Below the pieces are notes generated by a model. The model saw nothing but the letters and a program-made list of their open reading frames with translations. It did not search any database and had not been told where the DNA came from. A DNA stretch of 64,000 nt from an uncultured Pelagibacteraceae bacterium (GTDB lineage Bacteria > Pseudomonadota > Alphaproteobacteria > Pelagibacterales > Pelagibacteraceae). The DNA lies in assembly GCA_902605865.1 (NCBI GenBank), contig CACLEJ010000003.1, forward strand, positions 1-64,000. The letters run 5' to 3'. Below, piece by piece: positions 40,805-52,818 of the stretch. Positions within the stretch are counted from its first letter, which is position 1, and every line of letters begins with the position of its first letter. A program made the position numbers and the translations under genes.

Positions 40805-42126
40805 TAGATATTTAAAAATAATCTTCTAGGGTCTTCTAAATTTTCTTTAACAGTTTTTAAGAACGACACGGATTCCTTTCCATCAATAATTCTATGATCA
40901 TATGACAAGGCCAAGTACATTATTGGTTTAATTTTTATCTCACCATTATCATTTACAGGTCTTTCAACAATATTATGCATACCTAATACACCTGATTGAG
41001 GAGGGTTTAATATTGGTGTTGAAAGCATGGAACCATATACACCTCCATTGCTAATTGTAAACGTGCCTCCTTGTAAGTCCTCAATTGTTAAACTACCTGT
41101 GTTTGCTTTTTCAGATAATTTTTTTATTTCTTTTTCTATTTCAGCAAATGACATCTCATCTGCATTTCTAAGCACTGGAACTACTAAACCTTTTTCAGTT
41201 CCAACAGCGAAACTAATATTATAATAATTCTTATAAATTATGTCTTGATCTTCAACCTCAGCGTTAATTGCTGGAAATAATTTTAGTCCAACGACACAAG
41301 CTTTAACAAAAAATGACATTAGACCTAGCTTTATTCCGTATCTGCTTTTGAAATCTTCTTGGTTATCTTTTCTCATTGCCATAATCCCAGACATATCTAC
41401 CTCGTTAAAAGTAGTTAACATTGCTGCATTGTCTTGAGCTTGTTTTAATCTTTTTGCAATCGTTTGCCTTAAACGAGTCATTTTAATTCTTTCTTCTTCA
41501 CCGTATTGAATTCTTCTCTGGTTGGGTTGTGGGTTGGCTCCCATCATTGTAATTAGATCACCTTTTAAAATTCTTCCTGCTTTTCCTGTACCCTTTACAT
41601 TATCTAAGTTGATATTTTTTTCTGCAACTATTTTTCTTACTGCAGGAGAGAGAATAATTGACTGTTGTGAAGTTTCCTCTGACTCTACTTCATCAGTTAA
41701 AAGCAATGGTTCTTCATCTAATAGTTCCATTGAATTATCTTCAGTTAACACTAGTGGTTCCTCTAACTTAGATTGAGGTTTTTTTTCTATATCTAAGTTA
41801 ATTACATTGCTTCTCTGATCTATAATTTCTTTTTCTTTATTGTCTTCAGGTTGTTTTTTAGTCTCAGGTAATTTTTTAATATCTATATTTCCCTCAGAAA
41901 TTGAACCCAAGACAGCACCAACTTCAACTGTATCCCCATCTTTAAAACTAATTTCTGATAATGTCCCACTAATAGGGGACGGAACTTCTAAATTTACTTT
42001 ATCAGTTTCCAGTTCAAGTATTGCTTCATCCGCCTCAACTGTTTCACCTTCTTTTTTCAACCATTTAGAAACTGTTGCTTCTGTAATACTTTCACCTAAA
42101 GTAGGCACTAAAATTTTTTCACTCAT
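40804..42126 (-). CDS. sucB: Dihydrolipoyllysine succinyltransferase (E2 of 2-oxoglutarate dehydrogenase)
   Basis: A 440-residue E2. One lipoyl domain at 1-77 has the lipoylated Lys43 in [11 protein letters not shown] peripheral-subunit-binding domain lies at about 159-195 ([21 protein letters not shown]). The catalytic core ends with His411 and Asp415 in [12 protein letters not shown]. The linker between lipoyl and binding domains is acidic and repeats EEPLVLTED (122-130) and EEPLLLTDE (138-146), instead of the usual Ala/Pro-rich linker. It overlaps sucA by 4 bases and lpd by 1 base. Confidence 0.96.
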   Translation of the reverse strand: MSEKILVPTLGESITEATVSKWLKKEGETVEADEAILELETDKVNLEVPSPISGTLSEISFKDGDTVEVGAVLGSISEGNIDIKKLPETKKQPEDNKEKEIIDQRSNVINLDIEKKPQSKLEEPLVLTEDNSMELLDEEPLLLTDEVESEETSQQSIILSPAVRKIVAEKNINLDNVKGTGKAGRILKGDLITMMGANPQPNQRRIQYGEEERIKMTRLRQTIAKRLKQAQDNAAMLTTFNEVDMSGIMAMRKDNQEDFKSRYGIKLGLMSFFVKACVVGLKLFPAINAEVEDQDIIYKNYYNISFAVGTEKGLVVPVLRNADEMSFAEIEKEIKKLSEKANTGSLTIEDLQGGTFTISNGGVYGSMLSTPILNPPQSGVLGMHNIVERPVNDNGEIKIKPIMYLALSYDHRIIDGKESVSFLKTVKENLEDPRRLFLNI

Positions 42127-45005
42127 TGATTAAATACTTCATTTATAATTTCTTGTTGCTCAAGTTGATGCCTTTTAGCATATCCAGTGGCTGGTGATGC
42201 ATCAGGACTTCTTCCAATATAAGAAACTTCATTATTTTTAGCTTTAATGGTATCCAATGTCCATTGTATATAATCTCTCACTGAAAACCATGCGCCCATA
42301 TTTTTTGGCTCTTCCTGACACCAATAAAAATTAGCATTTTTAGCATATGGTTTAAGTTCTTTTACCAAACTCTTTGCTGGAAAAGGATAAAGTTGCTCTA
42401 TTCTAAACATTACCACATCATCTCTTTTTAATTTTTCTCTGGCATTTAAAAGATCGAAGTATACTTTTCCTGAACAAATTATAACTTTTTTTATTTCACT
42501 AGATTTTTTTAATTTAATAAAATTTTTAGATTGATCACTTAATGCATGATCCCACATTATTCGGTGAAATGATGTTTGCTTACTAAAATCATCAATGGTT
42601 GATACACAAAACTTATTTCTTAACAAAGATTTAGGTGTCATGATTACAAGTGGTTTTCTAAAATCACGATGTATTTGTCTACGTAAAGCGTGAAAATAAT
42701 TTGCTGGAGTTGTACAATTCATAACTTGAAGATTATCATTTGCACACATTTGTAAAAATCTTTCAAGTCTAGCTGATGAATGTTCTGGCCCTTGACCTTC
42801 ATAACCATGAGGTAATAACATTACTAAACCTGATGCTCTTTGCCATTTTCTTTCACCAGATGCAATAAATTGATCAATTATAACTTGTGCACCATTTGCG
42901 AAATCACCAAATTGAGCTTCCCAAAGAGTAAGAGTATTTGGTTCTACTAAACTATATCCATATTCAAATCCTAAAACTGCAAGTTCTGACAAAAAACTAT
43001 CAACTATTTCAAATTTTTTTTGATTTTTTGAAATATTATTTAATGGAATATATCTAGAATTATTTGTTTGGTCTCTTAAAACTGAATGTCTCTGACTGAA
43101 TGTTCCTCTGCCAGAATCTTGTCCTACAAATCGAACTGGAAAACCTTCATCTAATAATGAACCAAAAGCTAATGATTCAGCAGTAGACCAGTCAATATTT
43201 AAACCATCGTCTACAGATTTTTTTCTACTTTGCAAAATTTTGCTAATAGTTTTGTGAATACTTATTTCAGATGGAACAACATTTATTTTATCTGAAATAT
43301 TTTTAAGTATTTTTTCATCTGCTCCAGTAATTCCTCTTTTATCTTTCCCTTTTTTAGGTTTATAGCTAGACCATGCTCCTTCAAACCATTCAATTTTAGG
43401 ATTATAATCTTTAGCCGTTTTAAATTGATCATCTAAAAGATCTTTAAATTTTTTAGTTTGATCATTTAAACCCTCTTTAGATATTAAATTTTCATTAATA
43501 AGTTTAGATCCATATATATTCGCTGTTGATTGATGCGATCTAATTTTTTTATACATCAGTGGTTGAGTGAATGATGGCTCATCTCCCTCATTGTGTCCAA
43601 ATCGTCTATAACAAACTAAGTCAATTACTACATCTCGATTGAACTTTAATCTAAATTCGGTTGCAATTCTTGAGGCATAAACAACGGCTTCTGGGTCATC
43701 TCCATTGACATGGATAATAGGTGCATCAACCATTTTAGCAATATCTGATGGGTGAGGAGAAGATCTTGCAAACCTAGGGCTTGTGGTAAATCCAATTTGA
43801 TTATTCACTATTATATGAATAGTTCCACCTGTATTGTGTCCTGGTAAACCCGACATTGCAAAACATTCGGCAACAATACCTTGTCCAGCAAAAGCAGCAT
43901 CTCCATGAATTAAAATTGGAATTACTTTATTTCTTTCAGTATCTTTATGAAAAAATTGTTTTGCTCTAGTCTGACCTAGCACAACTGGATTAACTGCTTC
44001 CAAGTGCGAAGGATTATCTGTTAAACTCACATGTACAGAATTTCCATCAAATTCTCTGTCAGATGAAGCTCCCAAATGATATTTCACATCCCCAGCACTA
44101 TCCTCGTCTGTATTGTTTATTTCACCTGCAAATTCATTAAATATTCTTTTGTATGATTTTTGTAAGACGTTAGCTAAAACATTTAGTCTTCCTCTGTGAG
44201 ACATTCCAATTTTAACCTCTTTAATCTTGGATTGGCCTCCAATTTTTATAATTTGCTCCAAACCTGGAATTAAGCTTTCACCTCCATCTAGACCAAATCT
44301 TTTGGAACCAACATATTTTGTATGTAAAAATTTCTCAAATCCCTCAGCTTGAATTAATTTATTCAAAATTGCATTTTTACCATTTTCTGTAAATTTTAAT
44401 GCATTTTCATCTTTTTCTACTCTGTCCCTAAACCATTTTCTCTCTGTTGGATTTGATATATGCATATATTCATAACCAACTGATCCACAATAAGTTTTTC
44501 TAAGTATGGATAAAATTTCTCTTATGTTTGAATACTCTTTATTTAAAACACCATCTAAATATATTTGCTTATCATAATCTTTTTTACTAAAACCATAATT
44601 TTCAGGGTGCAATTCATCTAAATATTCACTTTCTCTTATTTCTAGTGGATCTAGTTTAGAAAGTAGATGTCCTCTTTGTCTATAAGATCTAATAAGTGAA
44701 ACAGCTCTTATTGAATTACTATTTCCATCTATTACATCAGCTTGATTAACTTTTAGAGTGGAATCTTCTTTTTTAAATTCTATATTTTCTTTAATTTTTA
44801 CTTTTTTTGGACTCCAAGAGGGACCCTTTATTTCTCTAACAACAGAGTCTAAATCTTCACTTATGTCGAGAAAATATTCTTTCCAACCTTTTGGTAAACT
44901 AGGATCTTTATTTATAAACTTTACATACATTTGCTCAATAAATGCATTGTTTGATTTATTTAAAAATGAAGTTTTTTTGTACTCAAGATTTTTGGAAGCT
45001 GACAT
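42123..45005 (-). CDS. sucA: 2-Oxoglutarate dehydrogenase E1 component
   Basis: A 960-residue thiamine-diphosphate enzyme decarboxylating 2-oxoglutarate. The N-terminal E1o segment ([22 protein letters not shown]) binds the complex. Further landmarks are [79 protein letters not shown] and [14 protein letters not shown]-type E1o sequence. The C-terminal half includes [19 protein letters not shown]. It is followed by sucB and lpd, making a complete complex operon. Confidence 0.98.
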   Translation of the reverse strand: MSASKNLEYKKTSFLNKSNNAFIEQMYVKFINKDPSLPKGWKEYFLDISEDLDSVVREIKGPSWSPKKVKIKENIEFKKEDSTLKVNQADVIDGNSNSIRAVSLIRSYRQRGHLLSKLDPLEIRESEYLDELHPENYGFSKKDYDKQIYLDGVLNKEYSNIREILSILRKTYCGSVGYEYMHISNPTERKWFRDRVEKDENALKFTENGKNAILNKLIQAEGFEKFLHTKYVGSKRFGLDGGESLIPGLEQIIKIGGQSKIKEVKIGMSHRGRLNVLANVLQKSYKRIFNEFAGEINNTDEDSAGDVKYHLGASSDREFDGNSVHVSLTDNPSHLEAVNPVVLGQTRAKQFFHKDTERNKVIPILIHGDAAFAGQGIVAECFAMSGLPGHNTGGTIHIIVNNQIGFTTSPRFARSSPHPSDIAKMVDAPIIHVNGDDPEAVVYASRIATEFRLKFNRDVVIDLVCYRRFGHNEGDEPSFTQPLMYKKIRSHQSTANIYGSKLINENLISKEGLNDQTKKFKDLLDDQFKTAKDYNPKIEWFEGAWSSYKPKKGKDKRGITGADEKILKNISDKINVVPSEISIHKTISKILQSRKKSVDDGLNIDWSTAESLAFGSLLDEGFPVRFVGQDSGRGTFSQRHSVLRDQTNNSRYIPLNNISKNQKKFEIVDSFLSELAVLGFEYGYSLVEPNTLTLWEAQFGDFANGAQVIIDQFIASGERKWQRASGLVMLLPHGYEGQGPEHSSARLERFLQMCANDNLQVMNCTTPANYFHALRRQIHRDFRKPLVIMTPKSLLRNKFCVSTIDDFSKQTSFHRIMWDHALSDQSKNFIKLKKSSEIKKVIICSGKVYFDLLNAREKLKRDDVVMFRIEQLYPFPAKSLVKELKPYAKNANFYWCQEEPKNMGAWFSVRDYIQWTLDTIKAKNNEVSYIGRSPDASPATGYAKRHQLEQQEIINEVFNQ

Positions 45006-45020
45006 ATTAATTCTTTAAAT

Positions 45021-45026
45021 ATTATA
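45021..45026 (-). promoter_or_regulatory. Possible -10 element of an internal promoter for sucA
   Basis: On the minus strand a perfect TATAAT lies 15 bases before the sucA start codon, in the 35-base gap after sucD. No convincing -35 stands 16-18 bases upstream, so this is a weak candidate for an internal promoter separating sucCD from sucAB-lpd. Confidence 0.3.
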
Positions 45027-45040
45027 CAAACAAAATGTTA

Positions 45041-45916
45041 TCAATTAGACAATTTATTTAGTAGCGTTTTTCCAATATCAGAGGGAGAATTAGCAACAGT
45101 AATACCGCAATCTTGCATTTTTTTTATCTTTTCTTCAGCATTTCCTTTGCCGCCTGAAATAATAGCACCAGCATGTCCCATTCTTCTTCCTGGTGGAGCA
45201 GTTACTCCAGCTATAAATCCAACAATTGGTTTTTTTATTTTGTGATTTTTTACAAATTCTGCTGCTTCTTCTTCAGCAGTTCCACCTATTTCTCCAATCA
45301 TTAAAATAGACTCGGTTTGATCATCATTTAAAAATAAATCAAGGCAATCAATAAAATTAGTTCCATTAATTGGATCACCACCTATTCCTATACATGTTGA
45401 TTGACCAAGATTGTTCTCGGTTGTTTGAGCAACTGCCTCATAGGTTAATGTTCCTGATCTTGATACAATTCCAACTGAACCTTTTTTATGAATATTACCT
45501 GGCATTATTCCAATTTTACATTCATTAGGTGTAATTATTCCTGGACAGTTTGGACCAATTAATCTGGATTTAGAATTTTGTAATTTTTTTTTTACTTTTA
45601 ACATATCTAGAATTGGTATTCCTTCACTTATACAAACAATTAATTCAATAGATGCATCTATAGCTTCTATGATGGCTGATGAAGCAAACTTTGCAGGTAC
45701 ATATATCATTGTTGCATCCGCACCAGTAGCATCTTTTGCTTCTTTAACTGTGTTAAACACTGGTCTTTCTAAGTGAATTTGTCCACCTTTTTTTGGTGTT
45801 ACGCCCCCAACTAAGTTTGTTCCATATTTAATAGATTGTTCAGAGTGAAAAGTACCATGGGATCCTGTAAAACCTTGGCAAATTACTTTTGTATTTTTAT
45901 CAATTAATACTGACAT
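45041..45916 (-). CDS. sucD: Succinyl-CoA synthetase alpha subunit
   Basis: The 291-residue alpha subunit binds CoA and carries the phosphohistidine. [25 protein letters not shown] is the CoA-binding start, with [21 protein letters not shown] and [22 protein letters not shown] following. [12 protein letters not shown] near residue 246 contains the active-site histidine. It interconverts succinyl-CoA and succinate with substrate-level phosphorylation. The ATG overlaps the sucC stop by one base. Confidence 0.98.
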   Translation of the reverse strand: MSVLIDKNTKVICQGFTGSHGTFHSEQSIKYGTNLVGGVTPKKGGQIHLERPVFNTVKEAKDATGADATMIYVPAKFASSAIIEAIDASIELIVCISEGIPILDMLKVKKKLQNSKSRLIGPNCPGIITPNECKIGIMPGNIHKKGSVGIVSRSGTLTYEAVAQTTENNLGQSTCIGIGGDPINGTNFIDCLDLFLNDDQTESILMIGEIGGTAEEEAAEFVKNHKIKKPIVGFIAGVTAPPGRRMGHAGAIISGGKGNAEEKIKKMQDCGITVANSPSDIGKTLLNKLSN

Positions 45917-47076
45917 TATTTTATTGCCTCTACAACTTTTTTTGCAGCATCTGATAAGTTATTTGCAGATATAATTTTTAAACCAGAATTCTCTAATATC
46001 TTTTTTCCTTCTTCAAAGTTTGTTCCTGCTAATCTTACTACTAACGGAACTTCAATTTTAATTTCTTTTGCTGCATCTACAACACCTTGCGCAAGTACAT
46101 CACATCTCATAATTCCACCAAAAATATTTATCAATATTCCTTTAACATTTTTATCTGATAAAATAATTTTGAATGCAGCAGAAACTTTTTCTTTTGATGC
46201 TCCACCTCCTACATCTAAAAAATTTGCAGGCTCTTCACCATAAAGCTTTATGATATCCATTGTAGCCATTGCTAATCCTGCACCGTTTACCATACATCCA
46301 ATACTTCCATCTAATTTTATATATGCCAAGTCGTGTTTGCTTGCTTCGATTTCGGTGGCTTCTTCCTCATTATAGTCTCTTAATTCTTGTATCTCAGGAT
46401 GTTTAAATAATGCATTTTCATCAAATGTCATTTTTGCATCAAGACAAACTACTTTATTTTCTTTCGTTAAAATAAGTGGGTTAATTTCTACTAAATTTGC
46501 ATCATTTTCTATGAACAATTTATAAATTGCTTTTATTAAGCTTATAGCTTCTGAACCAGAATTAGCGTCTAATTCAAAAACCTTAATAATTTTCTTACAA
46601 TCAACCTCGGAAATTTCTTGGTTAAAATCGACTTTAGTTGTTAAAATTTTTTCAGGTGTATTTTGGGCAACTTCTTCAATGTTCATTCCTCCTTGATCAC
46701 TTGAAATAAATGCAATTTTTGAACTTGCTCTATCAACTAAGCAAGAAAGATAAAATTCTTTACTAATATTAGATACCTCCTCAACATATAGTCTTTTTAC
46801 TTCTCTACCTAAGGGTCCTGTTTGATGAGTAATTAGGTTTTTGCCAAGCAAAACATTTGCTTCTTTTTCTAAATTTTCTAAATTATCAACAATTTTTACT
46901 CCACCAGCCTTACCTCTTCCACCAGCATGAATTTGAGCTTTAAGAACATACTTATCAGTTTTCAATTCTTTAGTTTTTTGCAAAAGATCGGATACATTAA
47001 ATGCAAATACTCCCTCGGGTACATTCACTCCGTACTTTTTTAGAATTTGTTTTGCTTGGTGCTCGTGAATATTCAT
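45916..47076 (-). CDS. sucC: Succinyl-CoA synthetase beta subunit
   Basis: A 386-residue ATP-grasp subunit. The N-terminus [17 protein letters not shown] and the nucleotide-binding [16 protein letters not shown] are typical, as are [25 protein letters not shown] and [13 protein letters not shown]. Paired with sucD in a head-to-tail overlap and directly following mdh with no gap, part of the TCA block. Confidence 0.98.
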   Translation of the reverse strand: MNIHEHQAKQILKKYGVNVPEGVFAFNVSDLLQKTKELKTDKYVLKAQIHAGGRGKAGGVKIVDNLENLEKEANVLLGKNLITHQTGPLGREVKRLYVEEVSNISKEFYLSCLVDRASSKIAFISSDQGGMNIEEVAQNTPEKILTTKVDFNQEISEVDCKKIIKVFELDANSGSEAISLIKAIYKLFIENDANLVEINPLILTKENKVVCLDAKMTFDENALFKHPEIQELRDYNEEEATEIEASKHDLAYIKLDGSIGCMVNGAGLAMATMDIIKLYGEEPANFLDVGGGASKEKVSAAFKIILSDKNVKGILINIFGGIMRCDVLAQGVVDAAKEIKIEVPLVVRLAGTNFEEGKKILENSGLKIISANNLSDAAKKVVEAIK

Positions 47077-48045
<969 letters not shown>

Positions 48046-49539
48046 TTATTCCATAGTTGGCATAATAAATTCAGGATTTGACCTTATGCCTGAAGGCCAT
48101 CTAGAGGTAATAGTTTTCAATTTTGTATAAAATTTAATTCCTTCCATGCCATGCATCCCGCTATCTCCAAATAATGATCTTTTCCATCCACCAAAACTAT
48201 GAAATGCCATAGGAACTGGTATTGGAACATTTATTCCAACCATTCCAACTTGGATTTTACTTGCAAAAGTTCTTCCTGCATCACCATCTCTAGTATAAAT
48301 ACTTACACCGTTTCCGTACTCATGCTCGTTGATCATTTTGGTTGCTTCTTCAAAAGTTTTTACTCTAACCACTGATAGAACTGGACCAAAAATCTCTTCT
48401 TTATAAATTCTCATATCAGTAGTTACATGATCAAACAAACACCCACCTATATAAAAACCATTTTCATAACCTTGAAGTTTTAAATCTCTGCCATCAAGAA
48501 CTAACTTGGCTCCTTCTTCAACTCCTAAATCAACATATCCTTTTACTTTTTCTAAATGTTGTTTTGTAACAAGAGGCCCCATCTCTGAGGATTTATCCAT
48601 ACCAGGACCAATTTTTAATGCTTCAGCTTTTTTTACTAACCTAGATACTAACTCATCACCAATATCACCAACTGCTACAGCAACAGATTGAGCCATACAT
48701 CTTTCACCTGCAGAACCATATGCGGCACCCATTAGACCATTTACAGCTCCTTCTAAATCGCAATCAGGCATCACCACTAAATGATTTTTAGCTCCCCCTA
48801 ATGCTTGAACTCTTTTTTCATTTTTAGCAGCATTCTCATATATATATTTAGCTATAGGTGTTGATCCAACAAAACTTACAGCTTTAATATCATTGTTTGT
48901 AAGTATAGCGTCTACAACTTCTTTATCTCCATTAACGACGTTAAAAACTCCATCAGGGAGACCAGCTTCGTGAAGTAATTCTGCTAATCTCATCGGACAT
49001 GAGGGATCTTTTTCTGATGGTTTAAGAATAAAAGTATTTCCACATGCAATAGCTAATGGAAACATCCACATAGGAACCATTGCAGGAAAATTAAAAGGTG
49101 TTATTCCAGCAGCTACACCTAAAGGCTGTCGCATGGAATAACTATCAACATTTGTCCCAACATTCTCAGAAAATTCACCTTTAAGTACATGAGGAATTCC
49201 ACATGCAAACTCAACAACTTCCAATCCTCTTATTAATGATCCTTTTGCATCCTCATAAACTTTTCCATGTTCAGAGACAATCAACTTTGTTAATTCATCA
49301 AAATTGTTTTCTATAAGTTCTTTAAACTTAAACATAATCCTAGCTCTCTGAAGCGCAGGCTTAAGTGACCATGTCTCAAAGGCTTTCTTAGCAATTTCAA
49401 CTGTTTTATCTAAATCTGATTTACTAGCTAAAATAACTTCCGACTCTTGCTCTCCAGTTGCAGGGTTAAAAACTTGTCCTTTTCTTTGTGAAGTACCATC
49501 TATTACTTTTCCACCAACGAAATGTTTGATTATATTCAT
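48046..49539 (-). CDS. mmsA: Methylmalonate-semialdehyde dehydrogenase (CoA-acylating)
   Basis: A 497-residue member of the CoA-acylating aldehyde dehydrogenases. NFPAMVPMWMFPLAIACGN lies near 150-168, and GSAGERCMAQ contains catalytic Cys281. VGINVPIPVPMAFHSFGGWKRSLFGD is characteristic of MmsA/IolA. It turns methylmalonate semialdehyde into propionyl-CoA (valine or thymine breakdown), and homologues turn malonate semialdehyde into acetyl-CoA. It sits inside the TCA cluster between sdhB and mdh, 24 bases from sdhB. Which substrate matters here is not known. Confidence 0.93.
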   Translation of the reverse strand: MNIIKHFVGGKVIDGTSQRKGQVFNPATGEQESEVILASKSDLDKTVEIAKKAFETWSLKPALQRARIMFKFKELIENNFDELTKLIVSEHGKVYEDAKGSLIRGLEVVEFACGIPHVLKGEFSENVGTNVDSYSMRQPLGVAAGITPFNFPAMVPMWMFPLAIACGNTFILKPSEKDPSCPMRLAELLHEAGLPDGVFNVVNGDKEVVDAILTNNDIKAVSFVGSTPIAKYIYENAAKNEKRVQALGGAKNHLVVMPDCDLEGAVNGLMGAAYGSAGERCMAQSVAVAVGDIGDELVSRLVKKAEALKIGPGMDKSSEMGPLVTKQHLEKVKGYVDLGVEEGAKLVLDGRDLKLQGYENGFYIGGCLFDHVTTDMRIYKEEIFGPVLSVVRVKTFEEATKMINEHEYGNGVSIYTRDGDAGRTFASKIQVGMVGINVPIPVPMAFHSFGGWKRSLFGDSGMHGMEGIKFYTKLKTITSRWPSGIRSNPEFIMPTME

Positions 49540-49563
49540 GAGTGAAATTATTTAATTAAGTAA

Positions 49564-50334
49564 TTAGGCCGTTGCAAGCATTTTCTTTATCTCTGCAATA
49601 GCTTTTGCAGGATTCAAGCCCTTTGGGCAAGCATTTGTACAATTCAAGATAGTATGGCATCTATAAAGCTTGAGTTCGTCAGCTACTTTTTTAAGTCTTT
49701 CTTTTCTATCTTCATCTCTACTATCAATTATCCACCTGTAAGCCTGAAGTAATACAGCTGGACCTAAATATTTTTCACCGTTCCACCAATAACTTGGGCA
49801 TGATGTTGAACAACATGCACACATAATACATTCATATAATCCATCTAATTTTGCTCTGTCATTTTTAGATTGGATATTCTCTTTATCATTTACTTTTGAG
49901 GTTTTTAACCAAGGTTCAACAGACTCATATTGTTTATATAATGTGCTTAAATCACCGATTAAATCTTTTAAGACTTTTAGATGTGGTAAAGGATAAATAT
50001 CAATATCTCCATCCAGTTCAGAATGGGACTTCGTGCATGCTAAACCATTTTTTCCATTCATATTCATCGCACAAGATCCACAAACTCCATGGGCACAAGA
50101 TCTTCTGTAAGCTATAGAAGGATCTATTTCATTTTTTATTTTGTTTAAAACATCAAGGACTTTAGATGAACAATTATCCATATCAACTTCATAGGTATCA
50201 AGTCTTGGATTTTCATTTTTAGATGGATCCCATCTATAAATATTTATTTTTCTAATATTTTTTGAACCTGTTTTATCTTTATAATATTGACCTTTTTCTA
50301 CCTTTGAGTTTGCAGGTAAATTTAATTGAACCAT
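49564..50334 (-). CDS. sdhB: Succinate dehydrogenase iron-sulfur subunit
   Basis: The 256-residue electron-transfer subunit. The 2Fe-2S ligands lie in [20 protein letters not shown] and the following Cys. The 4Fe-4S/3Fe-4S ligands lie in [16 protein letters not shown] and [17 protein letters not shown]. It passes electrons from SdhA to the quinone site on the inner membrane. One base overlaps sdhA. Confidence 0.98.
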   Translation of the reverse strand: MVQLNLPANSKVEKGQYYKDKTGSKNIRKINIYRWDPSKNENPRLDTYEVDMDNCSSKVLDVLNKIKNEIDPSIAYRRSCAHGVCGSCAMNMNGKNGLACTKSHSELDGDIDIYPLPHLKVLKDLIGDLSTLYKQYESVEPWLKTSKVNDKENIQSKNDRAKLDGLYECIMCACCSTSCPSYWWNGEKYLGPAVLLQAYRWIIDSRDEDRKERLKKVADELKLYRCHTILNCTNACPKGLNPAKAIAEIKKMLATA

Positions 50335-52109
50335 TAATATACTCTTTCCTGTGGAGGAAAATATTGTACATCATTTGTAAGTGTTGATCTGTGAACAGGT
50401 CTGTAATTAATTTTAGTTTTTGAGCCATTGCACCAAGACAGAGTGTGTTGCATATAATTCTCATCATCTCTCTTAGGAAAATCTTCTCTTGCATGAGCTC
50501 CTCTGCTTTCTTTTCGATGATACGCAGAGTCCATTGTAGTTATTGCTTGTCTTATTAAGTTATCAAATTCTAGTGTTTCAACTAAATCCGTATTAAAGAT
50601 TAATGACTTATCTTTTACAGAAAGAGAATCCATTCCATCATAAGGTTTTCTAATTTCATCAACGCCTTCCTTTAATGTTTTCTCAGTTCTAAATACAGCG
50701 CACTTTGATTGCATTGTTTTTTGCATTGAAAGTCTCAGTTCAGATGTTGGATTTGAACCCTCAGAGTTTCTTAATTTATCAAATCTATCTAAACATCTAT
50801 CCGTTTCATTTTTATCAATTTCATCATGCTTCATTCCAGGCTTTACTAACTCTGCAGCTCTTTTCGCTGCAGCTCTTCCAAAAACTACTAAATCTATTAA
50901 TGAGTTTGAACCTAATCTATTTGCGCCATGGACAGAAACGCATGCTGCTTCTCCAATAGCCATTAAGCCAGGAACAGTTTTTTCAGATCCATTTAATGTT
51001 AAAACTTCTGCTTTATAATTTGTTGGTATTCCACCCATATTATAATGCACTGTAGGTACTACTGGTATAGGTTCCTTAGTTACATCAACATTTGCAAATA
51101 ATTTTGAAGCCTCTGATATTCCTGGAAGTCTCTCATCTATAACTTTTGGATCCAAATGATCAATGTGAAGATGAACATGATCTTGTTCTTTTCCAATACC
51201 TCTACCCTCATTAATTTCTACTGCAATTGATCTACTTACAACATCTCTAGATGCTAAATCTTTTGCTTTAGGAGCATAACGCTCCATAAATCTTTCGCCT
51301 TTTGAATTTACTAGATAACCACCTTCTCCTCTTACACCTTCGGAAATTAATGTTCCATGACCATATATTCCCGTTGGATGAAATTGTACAAATTCCATGT
51401 CTTGTAAAGGTAATCCAGCTCTTAGAGCCATAGCATTACCATCTCCAGTGCAAGTATGAGCTGAAGTTGCTGAGTAATACACTTTTCCATACCCTCCTGT
51501 TGCAATAATTGTTGTGTGGGATCTGAATCTGTGAATTGTTCCATCATTGAGGTTCCAAGCAATTATACCTTTGCATGCTCCATCTTTCATTATTAAATCT
51601 AGCGCAAAATATTCAATAAAAAATTCGGTATTATGTTTTAAAGCTTGTCCATACAATGTGTGAAGTATTGCATGCCCAGTCCTATCTGCTGCTGCACATG
51701 TTCTTTGAACTGTTTCATTTCCGTAGTTTTTTGTCATACCCCCAAAAGGTCTTTGATAAATTTTTCCTTCCTCAGTTCGACTAAATGGAACACCGTACTT
51801 TTCTAATTCAAGAACAGCAGCTGGTGCTTCTTTACATAAATATTCGATAGAATCTTGGTCACCTAACCAATCAGCACCTTTGACTGTATCATACATGTGC
51901 CATCTCCAGTCATCTTCTCCCATATTTCCAAGTGCTGCAGAAATACCACCTTGGGCTGCAGATGTGTGACTTCTTGTTGGGAATACTTTTGATACACATG
52001 CGGTTTTTAGACCGGCCTCACTTAGGCCAACAGCTGCTCTTAGTCCAGATCCACCTGCACCTAAAACAACTACATCATATTCATGATCAATAATTTTGTA
52101 CGAACTCAT
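50334..52109 (-). CDS. sdhA: Succinate dehydrogenase flavoprotein subunit
   Basis: The 591-residue catalytic subunit. The FAD loop is [16 protein letters not shown]. The FAD-linking histidine is in [51 protein letters not shown] and [21 protein letters not shown] are standard. It oxidises succinate to fumarate. Order is sdhC-sdhD-sdhA-sdhB, with a 2-base gap to sdhD. Confidence 0.99.
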   Translation of the reverse strand: MSSYKIIDHEYDVVVLGAGGSGLRAAVGLSEAGLKTACVSKVFPTRSHTSAAQGGISAALGNMGEDDWRWHMYDTVKGADWLGDQDSIEYLCKEAPAAVLELEKYGVPFSRTEEGKIYQRPFGGMTKNYGNETVQRTCAAADRTGHAILHTLYGQALKHNTEFFIEYFALDLIMKDGACKGIIAWNLNDGTIHRFRSHTTIIATGGYGKVYYSATSAHTCTGDGNAMALRAGLPLQDMEFVQFHPTGIYGHGTLISEGVRGEGGYLVNSKGERFMERYAPKAKDLASRDVVSRSIAVEINEGRGIGKEQDHVHLHIDHLDPKVIDERLPGISEASKLFANVDVTKEPIPVVPTVHYNMGGIPTNYKAEVLTLNGSEKTVPGLMAIGEAACVSVHGANRLGSNSLIDLVVFGRAAAKRAAELVKPGMKHDEIDKNETDRCLDRFDKLRNSEGSNPTSELRLSMQKTMQSKCAVFRTEKTLKEGVDEIRKPYDGMDSLSVKDKSLIFNTDLVETLEFDNLIRQAITTMDSAYHRKESRGAHAREDFPKRDDENYMQHTLSWCNGSKTKINYRPVHRSTLTNDVQYFPPQERVY

Positions 52110-52111
52110 AA

Positions 52112-52435
52112 CTATATATTAAATACTAAGATAATTATTATTAATGGAAATACTATAGCAAAGATATTTAATGATTTATTTGCGGCATTTTTGATTTTTT
52201 CGTCCTCAATATAATCTTCAAAAACCTCACTAATGCTTAAAGCTGAGAAAAAATATGCAAAAATCAAAAAAAGACTAAATAAGAACTTAGATGGTTGAGA
52301 TGTTATGAATAAAAGTAATTCGTTATAACCTTTGTCATAAACAGAAGCCAAATTTATAGAAAACCACAACATTAATGGTAGTAAAATTGCAGAACTTACT
52401 TTTAGAAAAAGCCATTTCTTAGTTACAGACCCCAT
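52112..52435 (-). CDS. sdhD: Succinate dehydrogenase membrane anchor subunit SdhD
   Basis: A 107-residue protein with three hydrophobic segments (about 10-32, 50-68 and 88-106), the size and topology of SdhD. The quinone-site Asp-Tyr pair is kept as Asp74-Tyr75 in FEDYIED. The usual pattern H-x3-G-M-x5-D-Y is not: the position 11 residues before the Asp, which is the heme-ligand histidine in E. coli SdhD, is Phe63, and the Gly is Ser. The assignment rests strongly on position between sdhC and sdhA. The alignment was done by eye. Confidence 0.85.
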   Translation of the reverse strand: MGSVTKKWLFLKVSSAILLPLMLWFSINLASVYDKGYNELLLFITSQPSKFLFSLFLIFAYFFSALSISEVFEDYIEDEKIKNAANKSLNIFAIVFPLIIIILVFNI

Positions 52436-52818
52436 TAAATTAAGTGCCTTCCTATGAGAAAAATTATAACAGTAAGAGGAAATGATCCAACCAGAACTAT
52501 TAATCCAGTTACTTTTGTAGTTTTCTGCTCAAATCCGTAACCTAAATCCATGATCAAATGCCTTATTTCGCTGAGCATTTGAAATGTAAAAGACCAAATA
52601 ACTCCCAAACAAACAAATTTACCAACTAAAGATGACAAGAAAAAATTAGTAAATACATAATTTTCCTCTCCTAATAATAAAGATGCTATCCAAATACCTA
52701 TCAAGGTTACTGTAACAAAGTTTATTATACCAGTTACTCTGTGTGATATTGAAACTAACGAAGAGATGTGCCAGTTATAAATTTGTATATGTGGCGATAT
52801 TGGATTTTTATTTTCCAT
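52435..52818 (-). CDS. sdhC: Succinate dehydrogenase cytochrome b556 subunit SdhC
   Basis: A 127-residue membrane subunit with three hydrophobic segments. NPISPHIQIYNWHISSLVSI and SISHRVTG (23-30) are the SdhC signature. EIRHLIMDLGYG near residues 84-95 has His87 at the usual heme-b ligand position. It starts the sdhCDAB operon, and its start overlaps the end of asd by 11 bases. Confidence 0.95.
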   Translation of the reverse strand: MENKNPISPHIQIYNWHISSLVSISHRVTGIINFVTVTLIGIWIASLLLGEENYVFTNFFLSSLVGKFVCLGVIWSFTFQMLSEIRHLIMDLGYGFEQKTTKVTGLIVLVGSFPLTVIIFLIGRHLI

